This document shows positions 9,640 to 21,141 of a stretch of DNA of 64,000 nucleotides, in pieces. The stretch is from Isoetes taiwanensis (taxonomy: Eukaryota > Streptophyta > Lycopodiopsida > Isoetales > Isoetaceae), in the NCBI GenBank assembly GCA_021234155.1, contig JAJEKV010000013.1:9125193-9189192 (forward strand), given 5' to 3'. Made by a program: the position numbers and the translations under genes. Within the stretch, counting starts at the first letter, position 1, and every line of letters begins with the position of its first letter. The notes beneath the pieces are model-generated. The model saw only the letters and a program-made list of their open reading frames with translations. It made no database searches and was not told the DNA's origin.

Positions 9640-12600
9640 TTGGTATCAGAGCCATAGCAGAATAATGTCAACTAGATTTGGAGCAAATTTGCTGACATCT
9701 ATTGATGTGTTTAAGGGGGAAGGTGGTTTTCAGATCTGGAAGCAAGGGATCAAGCAAGTGTTGGAATTTGAAAACTTGTGGCATCTTGTTGAAGAAAACA
9801 ATGGCAGTATAACAGTAGCCACTGAAGGGTCAAGAACTGAAGGAGGTGGTGAAAGCTCAACTGTAGGTGATAAAGAAAAATCGACTGTTGCAGCATCTAA
9901 GGTGGTTGTAGGGTTGGGAGATGCCATGAAGGTTAAGGAAGCACAAGCTATTATTACAAGCAAAGTTGGAGCTGCAATAAAACTCAAATTAAGAGGTATG
10001 AGCCCAAAGGATATGTGGAAATATTTGATCAGTCAGTATGAAATAAAAACGTCTTCTCAAATTGATGTCCTAGAGAAACAACTTAGAAAACTTAAACTTT
10101 ATGAAAAGGACAACATGACAGAATTCTTGGAAAAATTTGATTCAATAATAGCTGATCCGGATGGAGCGTATAATAATTACGAATGAGCATTATCGATCCT
10201 ATCCTTAGCAAGAGCAAGATCTCATAACGGTCGGTTGTTCTACTCCATTGTCTACTCTAATAAGGAATATTGCTAGATCTAAAGAACATGCTGCCCAAAT
10301 GATTAGAACAGAATTTGAGCAAAAAGGGATTGAGTTAGAAGATGAAGAAAACTGAAGAAACTCTGAGGTTCTATTTGTTTGGAAAAATGAAAAAGGGAGT
10401 ACATTTTAATAAAGACAAATTAGGGCCATGCTATAATTGCAAACCAATATGGACACCTTAAAAATTTGAGTGTCCAAATGAGGGCAGAATTATTAGATGC
10501 TATAATTGTGATGGGAAGGGTCATGTAGCGACAAGTTGTCCAAGTCAAAAGGGAATTTTGGAAGAGGCAGAGGGGAGAGGAAGAGGGCGAGAATACTAGA
10601 GGAGGATTTGGGAGAGGAAAATCAAATCAAAGGGGGGGACCAGCCATGAATATTGTACAAGAATCAAAATCAGCCCAAGAGGAGGAGATTGATGAAACAA
10701 CAGAGGTAAAGACAAATCATATTCTGTCCATTTCAGATAATTTGAACAAAAAGAGTAACAAATTCTTGATAATAGATTCAGGAGCTGAGAAAACCGTGAC
10801 CTGTGATCCAAAAATACTTAAGGAGTGCAAAAAGGAAGAGGCAGGACATGTGCAGCTGGGAGATGGATCTCTGCAAAGAATAGAAGACGTTGGTGTGTTG
10901 GAGATTTTTGATTTAGATGGAAAACCTGTAAAACTTAAAGAAGTTTTGTGTGTACCTGGATTAGTCAGGAATTTGATTTCTGTTTGTCAGTTAGTTGACC
11001 TTGGTTATAAGGTCATGTTTGAGAAACTTGAATGTAAAATTTTTCTTGGAAATGAAGTCAAGTTTATTGGCAAGAGAGTTGGGAATCTTTTTGGTTTTGA
11101 CCTTGAACAAATGCCTAGTATGAACATTGTGGAGTGTGTCTCTCTGAAAACTTGGCATAATAGGATGTGTCATACAAATATGGCAAATGTAGAGATGTTG
11201 GCAAAAAAGAAATGGATTAAGGCAAAGGATGAAATTCTTGACAACAAGTTGTGTGCAGGCTGTATTCTAGGAAAGCAAGCCAGACAACCATTTAAAAGAA
11301 CAGCAAAAAGAGCAAAAGGAATATTGGATCTTGTGCATACAGATCTATGTGGCCCTATAAATGTGACAAGCATGATAGGACATAGATATTTTATGACATT
11401 TATAGATGATTTTAGCAAAAGAACAAAATGTTACTGTTTGAAAACTAAAGATCAAGCCTTTGATGCTTTTAAATTATTTATTGCTGAGGTACAACTTGAA
11501 ACATGGAGAAAACTGAAATGCTTGAGGTCAGATCGTGGTGGTGAATATTTATCAAAGGATTTCAAAATGTATTGTGCCAAACTTGGAATCAAAAGGCAGT
11601 TGACCTGCAGGTTTTCAACACAACAGAATGGTGTGGCAGAAATAAAGAATCGAACATTGATTAATGCAGTTAGATCCATGTTAAAGTACTCAGGTTTACC
11701 AAATTTCGTTTGGGATGAAGCTGTTAAGACAGCTGTGTATGTTCAAAATTTATTGCCAACATCAAGTGCAAATGGAGCTGCTCCTGAGATGCTATGGTCA
11801 GGTAAGTTACCTTCCTTTGAAAACTTAAGAGCTTATGGATGTCTTGCATTTGCTCATGTACCAGAAGAGTTGAGAAAAAAATTAGACAACAGAGCATACA
11901 TTACTTATCTAGTTGGCTATGATGAGAATTCTAAAGGTTATAGATTGTTTGATCCTGTTCATAGGAAAATCATAATCAGTAGGGATGTCATTTTTGATGA
12001 GTCTCAGTTTTATAAATTGATACCAAAGGTAAATGCCTCGGATAAAATTGAGCATGACAGATCTGAAACAGTAGAAGAAAAACTTAAAAATGTAGAAATG
12101 GAAGAGGAAATGATGGAAACAAAAAAGTACTCTTATGATGAATCTGAAGATGAGAGTGAAGCAGAGACAGTAGATAAAGCATTATTTCATGAAGAACAAT
12201 CAGAAATGCCAAGTGTTCCAGAGGAGAATATTGCACCAGGAAATGCTCTTGAGGAAGTTATGCCACCAGAGAAACCAAAAAGAAAGGCAAGAAGAACTGA
12301 GGCCCAAATGCTTGAAGATGAAAATAAGCAACTAGTAGAACTTCATGGCAGAAATGAATTAGGGAAAAGTAAGAGGCTTCAGCTTCATGTAGGTGAAATA
12401 CACAGTGTCTTTGATGTTTTAAGCCTAGAAAATATTGAGCTGCCAAAAAGCTATGATGAAGCAGTTAATGGGAAGTTTGCTAAGCAATGGTTGGCAGCTA
12501 TGCAAGAGGAAATGGAAGCATTTAGAAGAACTGATACTTATGATGTTGTAGATCATCCCTTAAATAAAAATGTCATTGGAAATAAATGGGTATTTAGGAT

Positions 12601-14016
12601 CAAACCTGGCAGCAAAGGAAAACCTGACAAATTTAAAGCTAGATTGGTTACACAAGGTTTTACACAGAAGAAGGGACGAGATTATGATGAAACTTTTTCA
12701 CCTTTTGTTAAGATAAATAGTTTGAGAATTTTGCTTGCCATTGCAAACTCTCATGAGGTGCATCACATGGATGTTAGCACAGCGTTTTTAAATGCAACTC
12801 TTGAAGAAGAAATATATTTGAAACAAGCACCAGGGTTTGAAAAAGAAAATGGGAAGGTATGGAAATTGAAAAAGGCAGTTTATGGATTAAAGCAATCACC
12901 AAGAGAATGGTACAAATGTATGAATGGCTATTTGCAGAAACAAGGGTTTGAAAAATTAAATTATGATGGCAACTTGTATAGATTTAAAGACAAGGAAAAC
13001 TGGTGCATAATTGGACTTTATGTGGATGACAACATTATGGTTGCTAATGGAACAAAGATCTTAAATCAGTGCAAAAGTATTCTGAACAAAAGATTTCAAA
13101 TGACAGATCTTGGTGAATTGAAAAGATTCTTAGGAATAGAGGTGCATAGGGACAGGAAAAATAAAAGGTTGTTGCTGAATCAAAGGTTGCATGTTGAGAA
13201 TATGATTGTAAGATTTGGTATGAAGGAATGCAACATTGCAAATTCTCCCATAGCTCCTGGACATAGAATATCAGGCCTGATGTCTCCTCAGGATGCTAAT
13301 GAAAGAAAACACATGGAAAATGTACCCTACAGATCTCTGATTGGCTGTTTACTATATGTTGCAAAAGCACCCGGACACGATATTTGCTTTCTTTGTAAAT
13401 CTACTTAGCAGGTACAATAATGATCCAGGTAAAGCTCATTGGATTGCAGCAAAAAGAATCTTGAGGTATCTCAAAGGCACCAATGATCTTGGCATAATGT
13501 ATAATTCAGATGATCTGAAATTAAAGGCTTATTGTGACTCTGATTGGGGTGGAGATCTCGACAAAAGGAGATCAACTTCAGGATATTTAGTATTACTAGG
13601 TGGAGCCCCCGTGGCTTGGAAGTCCAAAAACAAACTAGTGTTGCTCTTTCAAGCTGAAGGAAGGCGAGTATAACTCAGCAACCTTAGTTGCTAAAGAAAT
13701 TGTCCGGGGAGCGAAGATTGATAACCGAAGTTAAATGTAATTCGGTGAGCCTACAAAGGTGTTACGTGGCGACACTAGTTGCATAGCCATGTCTAAAAAT
13801 CCAAAGGCTGCATGAACGTTCTAAACATATAGATTTGGAGGTTCACTTTATAAGAGACATGGTGGAAAAGGGTTTAATACAGTTAACTTATGTTAAAACG
13901 GAAGAACAGGTAGCTGATATCATGACTAAAAGCTGTTTGCCCGAAGATCTGAGGTTTCAACAGTTAAAAAATCTGATTCACTGTGACAATAAGGAAATAT
14001 TACATGAAGGGGGGAA

Positions 14017-14665
14017 TGTTGCAAAATGATCATGTAATATCTAATGTTGAGATCTTTGAATAATAGAAGAGCAGTAGGGTTAAGCATTCATGAGAAGCAG
14101 TGGCAGTGAATGCAAGCATTCATGAGAAGCAGTGGCAGTGAATGCAAATGAAATCACGAAAATCTGAACATGGGGCGCTGCTTGCCTTTGGAGTGTTTTA
14201 AATCAAATTCTAAAGCGGTATTCTGCTAACAGCGCCCCGTATAAATCCGCCGTATAAATTTTGCGTGAGAATTTATACATCTAGAAACCTAGTTAGGTTT
14301 CAATGTTTTGGTTACGCGGTTTACGTCTGTGGGATATTGTTGTGACATGAACAATATAGAAACACTTGAAAATCCGCCTTGCCGTGCTCATGCCACCGAC
14401 TGAGAAATTATTTAAGTAGTGGAGACAGATTGATGGGTATGAGCTTGAATGTTTGATCTACAGGTGATTCCATACGATCAAAGAGTGCTTGGGCTGGCCA
14501 AGTTTTTGGTCGCATTCCTGTACAGTAATTGAATTACTGTACATACTCAATGGTTAAATGTCTCATTTGAATACCATTGTGTGATTGTTTTGGTTGAGGT
14601 TGACCTCACAAGTTGTGGTTGTTATTGTGTAATTTCTACTAATATCTCAAGTCTATCTTGCTTCA
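14017..14665 (+). repeat. 3' LTR of the copia element
   Basis: 649 bp, same termini as the 5' LTR and the same internal 33-bp duplication. It follows the polypurine tract directly and is followed by the TTTAC target duplication. Confidence 0.93.
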
Positions 14666-14901
14666 TTTACCCCATTAACAGTTAACGTTTAATAGAACAA
14701 CATCTGCAACATATAATAGCAAGGTATAAGCTCTTACTCTTCACCAAAAGGCTTATCGAATTTCGTTTGATTGCCGCACACTTAGAGCCGACTACAATTC
14801 CAATAATATTGAGGCGATACTATGGAAAAATGAGAAAGTTGGACACAAAATCCAGAATCACTGGTGGTGGCAAACATAGAAGAGGATCGCGAACCCTTCA
14901 A

Positions 14902-15101
14902 TCTCACAAATATGAATAGCGGAAACATATATTGATCTGAATGACTGGAATAGCCCCAGCCTTGGCTTGTACATTTATAGAATGGATTATGAAGAGGTGT
15001 GTCTGATCATAGAGATGTGTCTTTTGGAGAGATGACCATTCAGCCCAAAGGGCATGCCACATCATCGATCCACACCAAGAGGTGCAAGATCATCCTCAAC
15101 A
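14902..15101 (-). repeat. 3' LTR of the gag-only element
   Basis: 200 bp. Read on the minus strand it starts TGTTGAGGATG and ends TTTGTGAGA. It therefore ends GA rather than the usual CA, and the flanking duplication supports this exact boundary. Confidence 0.88.
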
Positions 15102-16424
15102 CCCTCCCATGATCTAGCATCTCTATAATATAGCATATCCAATATATGACCTAAGATCTAATGACCAGATAAGATTGTTGATTCTTCCAATCAACTTGTC
15201 TCCTAGTCCGGCGATTGTCTGCTTGGAGTCCCAATCACCCTTTAGTGACTTCTTCTTATCTGCATTCATAGACCTTAGTTCTAGAAACCTAAGTCTTCAT
15301 CATCTTCAATTATAGCAGTAAAGCTCTTGAGTTCGGGTTCTTTAGATTTTGATTCATCATTTTTCTTCTTTCGACAATCTTGTGCCCAATGGCCAGCTTT
15401 TCCACAATAGCGGCATTTTCCTGGTTTTCTTTCTGCCATATTGCTAGTGCCATCATTTTGTTCTTCACTTTCTCCTTGTTTATCCTTTCCCTTAGCAAAC
15501 ATTGCCACAGAAGAAAGATCTTGCTTTCGCAATTTGCGCTCTTCTTCCAATAAAGAGGCAATAATCTGCTCAAAAGTGATGTTCTACAATCTGGAGAGTG
15601 GTTACAGCATTACCGAAAGAAGGTGGAAGACTTTGGAATAAAATTGCTTTCGCGTCATCTTCCTCTACTCTTATGTTGATCCCGGCTAGTTGATTCAGAA
15701 TGGATCTTAACTCATTTAGATGTTCAGCAAGGCTTTCTCCTTCATCCATTCGAATTTCAAATAGTTTTCTCTTTAGAAGTACCTTTGAATGCTTGATTTG
15801 CGCTCCAAAGATTTGATCGAGAGCATTCCAGATATCTCTTGCAGATTTGGAGTAATCCACATGGTGAATTTGCGAGTCTCCTAATCCCAATCCAATCATG
15901 GCCATAGCTTTCTTATTCTTTAATTCCCATTTCACAAGCTCAGCAGCATCACTTGGTTTCTTCTCAGAACCATCGATGACTCCAAATAAATCTTTCTCGA
16001 TTAGATGGAACTTCATCTTGACTTGCCAAGTGTGGAAGTTTTCGCCGTTGAATTTTTCGATTACAATATATTTACCCTTGGATAGAGTATCCATGGTTTC
16101 CAATGATATTTAATGGTTTATTAAACCGATAATTTTAGTAAAATATCAAATGTTAACAAAACTTATAAATGGCATGATAATGCCACGTTTGAAGTTTTCG
16201 ACCAGAAAAAGAAAAGTGGAACAGCGGACGAAAAGGAGAACAACAGCGTTTCTTTGGTCGGTCGGATTTGGGCAGCGATTTCTCGTGCAGGTGCAATCAG
16301 AGAGTGATCGCCCTCTCAGGTTTAGAAGATTTCGACTTTCTTACATTTTTTCTGATTTGATTTCTTCCCTCGTCGAATCTCCTTCTTGTATGCCCAAGAT
16401 TTCAAGCCTGAGGTTCTGATACCA

Positions 16425-16624
16425 TCTCACAAATATGAATAGCGGAAGCATATATTGATCTGAATGACTGGAATAGCCTCAGCCTTGGCTTGTACATTTA
16501 TAGAATGGATTATGAAGAGGTGTGTCTGATCATAGAGATGTGTCTTTTGGAGAGATGACCATTCAGCCCAAAGGGCATGCCACATCATCGATCCACACCA
16601 AGAGGTGCAAGATCATCCTCAACA
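16425..16624 (-). repeat. 5' LTR of the gag-only element
   Basis: 200 bp, two differences from its partner. The primer binding site abuts it at 16424. Confidence 0.88.
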
Positions 16625-16629
16625 TTCAA

Positions 16630-18344
16630 GACACGAAAGAAGCTTTCACATCAGACCTCAAGCTGCTAAACAGGTCCTGCAAGTTAAGATCATGTCTGGT
16701 AAACAAAGAACATAATGCAGCGTAGAAGAGACTCACCTAAGCTAAGTGAAATGCAGGATCCAACACATCAAACCCAGCTCAAGAACCAGTGGTGCACGAA
16801 TGCAGCACTTCTGAGGCGCCAAAATGTTGAGGCCCCAAAACCTAGTAGGGAGTGAGAAATTCGAGCTTCAATACGAATTCCTCAAAGGGTGCTACAACCG
16901 ACTTCAAGATTTGCAATAGCGTGCCACAAGCAAAAGAAGGAATGCAATATGAAACACCTCGGCCAGTTCAAAAAATTGGCCGTGAATGCTTGCCCGACTC
17001 TCCCCATGAGAATCCATAAAGCGTAAAAATACTTAGGAGATTCTGCTGCGTCCCCCAGTAGCGCCGTGCCACGTGGCAGAGTTTTAAATAAAAAATGTTA
17101 GTAAAAAATTTTTGATCAAGGATCAGAGCTTCTACGGCGACTGCTGCATTTCGGCTACTTGTTTACCATGCATTCTGGAGAGTTTACCATGCATTCCGGA
17201 GTGTTTACCAACATTCTTAAGCTTTTTACTTGCACCAGAATGCCTCCTAAGTCTTTTCCACGTTACAAGAACGTCCATTTAGGGAACATTCCTGAGATGC
17301 CAACAGGGCTCCGCGTTTGGCGGCGTAGCCTGTTCCATCTCGAAAATGTCCCCTATATCTGGAAGGAGCCATGCATGCCTCTACACATGGGGCTTTGTTA
17401 CACGAAAAATATTCCAAACAATCTGAGTTTATGGGGAAAGCATGAGGGTGGATCTAAGCTTATGTTGAATCTTTTCAAATTTTTTCGTTGCTTAAAACAC
17501 TTCATCTTATCTTTAACTTCACCTTCTTGCTCGTGTTAAATTTCAGAATCTTTTGGTTGTCTTAAACTCTCATCTGCCCTTTATGCATTAATAAAAACGT
17601 TTCAACCTCACACCTTATGATTAGTCTCTGAGCAGCCAAACCCCTTGAAAAATCATCACAATAAAACTAACTATAAATAACACAGTCAAACTCAATGAAC
17701 TTCAAACCTTGAACACATATAACATTGATTGGATATTCTTGGAATGCACACAAAGGCAAAGTGAAATAAATAATACAGTGGTTACGAAAGCAGATGTTTG
17801 ATGAGGCCCAGTGCCTCACCATGGAAATAAGTTACAAAAAAAAAAAAAAGCTAGCAAAGCTGTCTGGTTGACAGAGTTTTCTCTAAATAGCCCTTTGAGT
17901 TGGCTTTCACGTCCCCACATTTGCAGAACTACAATTGTTGATTACTCTGCAGGCATTGGGCTTTTAATCTTCAAGTTCCGGTTTATTATTGAAGCTAAGG
18001 TCTTACGAGGCTGTTTTTCCTCCTATTTTTTTTTTTTCTGAATTCTATAGATCACGCCATCACAATTTTCTCTAATATCTCATCATTTTGTATCGAGTTG
18101 AGGACATCTTCGATAGAAACAACAGACTTCTTGTCGTTTTTTAACGAAGTTATCTGCCAAGATGAGTATTTTTCTCCAAACCTTTGGGCTCGTCAAGGAT
18201 CATGCACTGTTTCTTGCAGAAGAAATATGAGCAATACAGAGTTATAATTACTACCCCAAACAATAAGTAATGCCAAACATCCAAGCCAATGTACCAAGAC
18301 ATTTTTTTGATGAAAAACATGATTTTAATCCCAATTTATAACTG
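16630..18344. other. Non-coding stretch with a three-copy 21-bp repeat
   Basis: No recognisable gene. At 17161-17220 the motif GTTTACCATGCATTCTGGAGA is repeated in tandem (17161, 17182 and a partial copy at 17203). A frame of 126 codons runs over this and beyond (17159-17539) but resembles no family I know. A G-box-like CCACGTGGCA lies near 17070. The sequences flanking the gag-only element (14671-14896 and 16630-16760) belong together and look like an interrupted older locus. Confidence 0.35.
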
Positions 18345-18790
18345 CCACTGAGTGCCTAGATTTCCTGCAACATAGCTTGAATTTAAAATTGCAAATGACC
18401 CAGAGAGAAAATTGTTAAAGAAGTTCAAATATTCCAAAGATTTCATCTTGCTTAGATCTACCGGAATTGATTTCATGAGCAAATTATTGGACATATCTAA
18501 GAACTCTAAACTTTTGTATACTGACCAATTGGGCAGGAATTTCTTCCACCAATTTGTTGTTGTGAAGACTTAAACTTACCAATCTCTAGCATGAAGATAT
18601 CTGCAAAGGAATTTTGTCAATGAGCCCAATTCTTCAATTTGCTCTAGAATTGAGCCAACGAGCTTCTTCCTATTTTTTAGGTACTCAAAAGCTCCAGATT
18701 TGCAACAAAAGACTCACTTTACTGCCTCGCCTCCTAGTCATTCGGGTGATTCAAGAAAACTTCGAGATCTTTAGCATGTGAACTATTTTG
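18345..18790 (-). pseudogene. Leucine-rich-repeat receptor-like protein relic
   Basis: Minus-strand translation gives typical plant extracellular LRR text in pieces. LVSLSLHNNKLVEEIPAQL lies near 18545-18600, followed in another frame by LEFLDMSNNLLMKSIPVDL and YLNFFNNFLSG (about 18410-18520). It ends with NSSYVAGNLGTQW and a stop near 18345. The xLxxLxLxxNxLxxxIPxxL spacing is that of LRR receptor kinases and receptor-like proteins. A possible N-terminal cap (SHAKDLEVFLNHPND) lies near 18730-18780. Only about three repeats remain, the frame changes at least once, in-frame stops are present, and there is no transmembrane or kinase domain. Clearly a dead fragment. Confidence 0.7.
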
Positions 18791-19440
18791 TGGAGCAAAA
18801 TGCTATGCCATGTTTCTTACAAAACCTTCAAAAATGGCAATGTCAAGCCTCCATCAAAGCTTCGTCTCTTGCAGAGGTTCTCTTGGCTCACAGATTGGAA
18901 GCAACCTAGGATTTGGCATAGTATTTGTGATAGACGATGCCCTAACAAAAAGTTCAAATCTTTTGCCCGATGAATCATCTAATTCTTTTTCATCCCACAA
19001 ACAATCCCAGCCATGGTTATCAGATCATGTGTTAGCCTCAATTCTGTAATGCATGATCCGTTATAAAAAAAACTAACGAGAAATAACGTATTGCCAAAAA
19101 AAACACAGGTCAGTTTTTCCCCCCCAAAAAAATTCCACGCCCCTTGCTTCCCCTCCAAATCCGTCCGACTCCAACTCCTTTAAGAATAGGCTCCAACTCC
19201 ATCCTAATCTGGCCAATTTCTGGTCGCCCTCCTCAAGGTAGATAATGTTTCTTTTATTTTTGATTGATATATTGCTGCTCTGCTTGCCTACTTCGAAGAT
19301 TGACCTGCTCTATTTTGAACTTCTGGAATGCTATTTCGAAGGCCCATCTATTCTACTCGTTTGTACATATATTATTTTTTCCTTAAAAGATTTCTTTTTT
19401 CCTATAGGTGGTCTCACTTTATCATTCGTCTATGATAATA
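18791..19440. other. No gene seen
   Basis: Low-complexity A, C and T runs occur at 19060-19150. There is a pyrimidine-rich stretch before the hAT relic. No coding remnant could be supported. Confidence 0.3.
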
Positions 19441-19444
19441 TTGT

Positions 19445-20690
19445 TTCACGTAAGAGGCGACAAGAGGATGTTGTGGAGGGTGGATCGGCTGTGGCAAAAC
19501 TTTTTAGACATTCTTATAGGAACGCTGCGGATGAAGCACAATGCAGGTTGTTTTATGGTTGTGGGATTGCATAGCATGTTGCCCATAGCAAGCTCTTCAA
19601 GGACTATGTTAAGGTGGTTGTTAAAGCTAGAGTGGAATGGCAACCCTTGAGCTCTGATGATTTGAATGGTAAGCATTTACAAACTGAATACAAGACCGTG
19701 GAACAAAGATTGAAGCCAGTGAGAGAGACATAGATGAGGTATGGAGTTTCTATTTGTTTCGATGGATGGTCTGACGTAAAAAAGAGGCCTATTATAAATT
19801 TTAATGCTTTAAATTGCTTTGGTTCGATTTTCCTTAAATCTATTGATGCAAGTGGTGTGAAAAAGGATGGGGAAATTTCTCTACGATGAATTGAAAAAAG
19901 TTCTTGACTTTATTGGCTTTCAAAATGTTGTGCAAGTGATTCTGAGAAAATGGATCAAATTGTAAAAACCCTTATATCTTTTTTACACGGTGTGCATGCC
20001 ATATCTTGGATCTCCTCTTTGAAGATATAGGCAGATTGGATTGGGTTCTTTCCATAGTGAGAAGAGAGAAGAAGATTGTCATCTTTCTATAAGGAGCAGA
20101 TATCTCATTATGGTTTAAATTTTGCAAGAAAAAACTATCGAAACTAGCTGCTACTAGATTTGCATACATATTCATTGTCATGGAGCAATTATCAAGTGAT
20201 GAAGTTGAAAAAGCATTGGTGAATATGATAATGAGTGATGAGTGGAGTGCTTGGAAGCACTCAAGAAAACCTGTGGGTCAGGAAGTTTATGGCTTAGTGT
20301 TGAATTTTTTACACAAGCTAAAAAGATAGTTTATATCCTCACTCCTTTATTGAAAGTGTTGAGATTAGTGGATAGAGAGGGATCAACCATGGGGTTAATA
20401 TATGAGTGTATGGATCACTTGATCGAGGTTCTTGATGGGATGAAAGGTAAAGCGGATGCTTAAAGATTCAGAAGGTAAAGCGGATGCTTAAAGATTCAGT
20501 CCATCATTAATTGCATCAAATTACCACATGACGGATTGGAAGCAAGATGGGAGATGATGCATAGTCAATAGGATATCTAGGGAACCCTTTTTTTTAGAGG
20601 CGGCCCTGAACACGCGGGAGCTCTATATGATGAAGACTTGACGAAGGATTGGCGGGAACTTTTACCGAGGTATGTGAGCTCATATTTTCA
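19445..20690 (+). pseudogene. hAT transposase relic 1 (DUF659 type)
   Basis: The plus strand holds successive pieces of a plant hAT transposase. An early segment (AAKLFRHSYRN-like, then RLFYGCGIA) lies near 19450-19575. The hallmark GVSICFDGWSDVKKRPIINF is near 19745, followed by KSIDASG. A CHILDLLFEDIGRLDWVL block (about 19990) matches the conserved His/Asp segment of the RNase H-like core, and WSAWKHS is near 20240. YECMDHLIEVLDG (about 20400) and LYDEDLTKDWRELLPRY (about 20620) follow. Several stops and frame changes separate these, so it is inactive. A 27-bp tandem duplication (GGTAAAGCGGATGCTTAAAG and so on) at 20445-20498 lies inside it. No terminal inverted repeats were recognised. Confidence 0.8.
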
Positions 20691-20824
20691 AATAGTTAGG
20701 TTTATCTTCGTATAATTAAGTTATTTGATTATGAGTTGAAATATTGATTAGGTATAATATGTTATTATATACAGTAATGATGACCTTCAACTCCAACCCA
20801 AGCTAAATGCACAACTACGAACAT

Positions 20825-21136
20825 TTAGAAACCCGGCAGGCGGCAGTTTAAGGCTGGAATGAAAATCAACGGAGCGATGGATAGATAAATGGTTGGGTTG
20901 AGGGGGCAAATTCCAGTCAGAGGAACGGATCTGAGAAATAGCGATGAAATCGAGAGGCTTGGGCTGAGAGATGAGGCTTGGGCTGGGATGAATCCAGTTC
21001 TTGCTGGCGTGTTTGATGAGCCACTCGACAGGGCGGCCTTGCTGGGTCGATCCAAAACGTCGTAGAACTGGATTGCGGTGGAAACCGAGAGCCGAACGCG
21101 CCTGTCCTGAGCATCACACAACAACGCGGTCTCCAT
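20825..21136 (-). pseudogene. TCP-domain transcription factor fragment
   Basis: Minus-strand text AQDRRVRLSVSTAIQFYDV followed by LDRPSKAA, then in the next frame VEWLIKHASKNW, matches the second half of the TCP DNA-binding domain (consensus DRRVRLS..TAIQFYDVQDRLG.D.PSKAV.WLI). After it comes a short Ser/Pro-rich tail. Compared with intact TCP proteins the basic region is missing, about five residues (the LGYDQ stretch) are absent between FYDV.DR and PSK, and a frame shift lies inside helix 2. It is therefore a broken copy, or a captured fragment. The locus sits 130 bp beyond hAT relic 1 and upstream of hAT relic 2. TCP genes control growth and leaf/branch development; this copy cannot bind DNA as written. 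Confidence 0.72.
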
Positions 21137-21141
21137 GCCCT

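Larger units (their letters stand above)
8977..14670 (+). mobile_element. Full-length Ty1/copia LTR retrotransposon with target duplication
   Basis: The element spans 8982-14665 between identical 5-bp target duplications TTTAC (8977-8981 and 14666-14670). Both LTRs begin TGTTGCAAAATG and end CTTGCTTCA. A primer binding site TGGTATCAGAGC follows the left LTR at 9641, and a polypurine tract GAAGGGGGGAA (14006-14016) precedes the right LTR. In order, the interior holds gag with a zinc knuckle (about 9.66-10.56 kb), aspartic protease (about 10.77 kb), integrase (about 11.15-12.0 kb), reverse transcriptase with a YVDD box (about 12.45-13.2 kb) and RNase H (about 13.4-13.95 kb). This is the copia order. 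Most of pol is one long frame, but the element as a whole has a handful of breaks (roughly three to five) and is probably inactive. The LTRs are alike over their whole length, with differences mainly short gaps, so it is fairly recent. Clade not assigned. Confidence 0.95.
14897..16629 (-). mobile_element. Compact gag-only LTR retrotransposon (TR-GAG type)
   Basis: The element spans 14902-16624 (1723 bp) on the minus strand, flanked by 5-bp target duplications TTCAA (14897-14901 and 16625-16629). The two LTRs are each exactly 200 bp and differ at only two positions by eye, so insertion is recent. The internal 1.32 kb has a primer site TGGTATCAGAACCTC next to the 5' LTR (16424-16410), a copia-type gag (about 16.10-15.28 kb; it opens METMDTLSKGKYIVIEKF and holds the zinc knuckle CRYCGKAGHWAQDC) and a polypurine tract GGGAGGG at 15108-15102. 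There is no protease, integrase or reverse transcriptase, and no room for them. This matches the plant class of terminal-repeat retrotransposons with a GAG domain, which would depend on an autonomous copia partner. It looks nearly whole, with about one break in gag. Confidence 0.88.

Noticed and set aside
17159-17539. Plus-strand frame of 126 codons
   Set aside because: Its start lies in a 21-bp tandem repeat and the rest has no recognisable domain or splice context.
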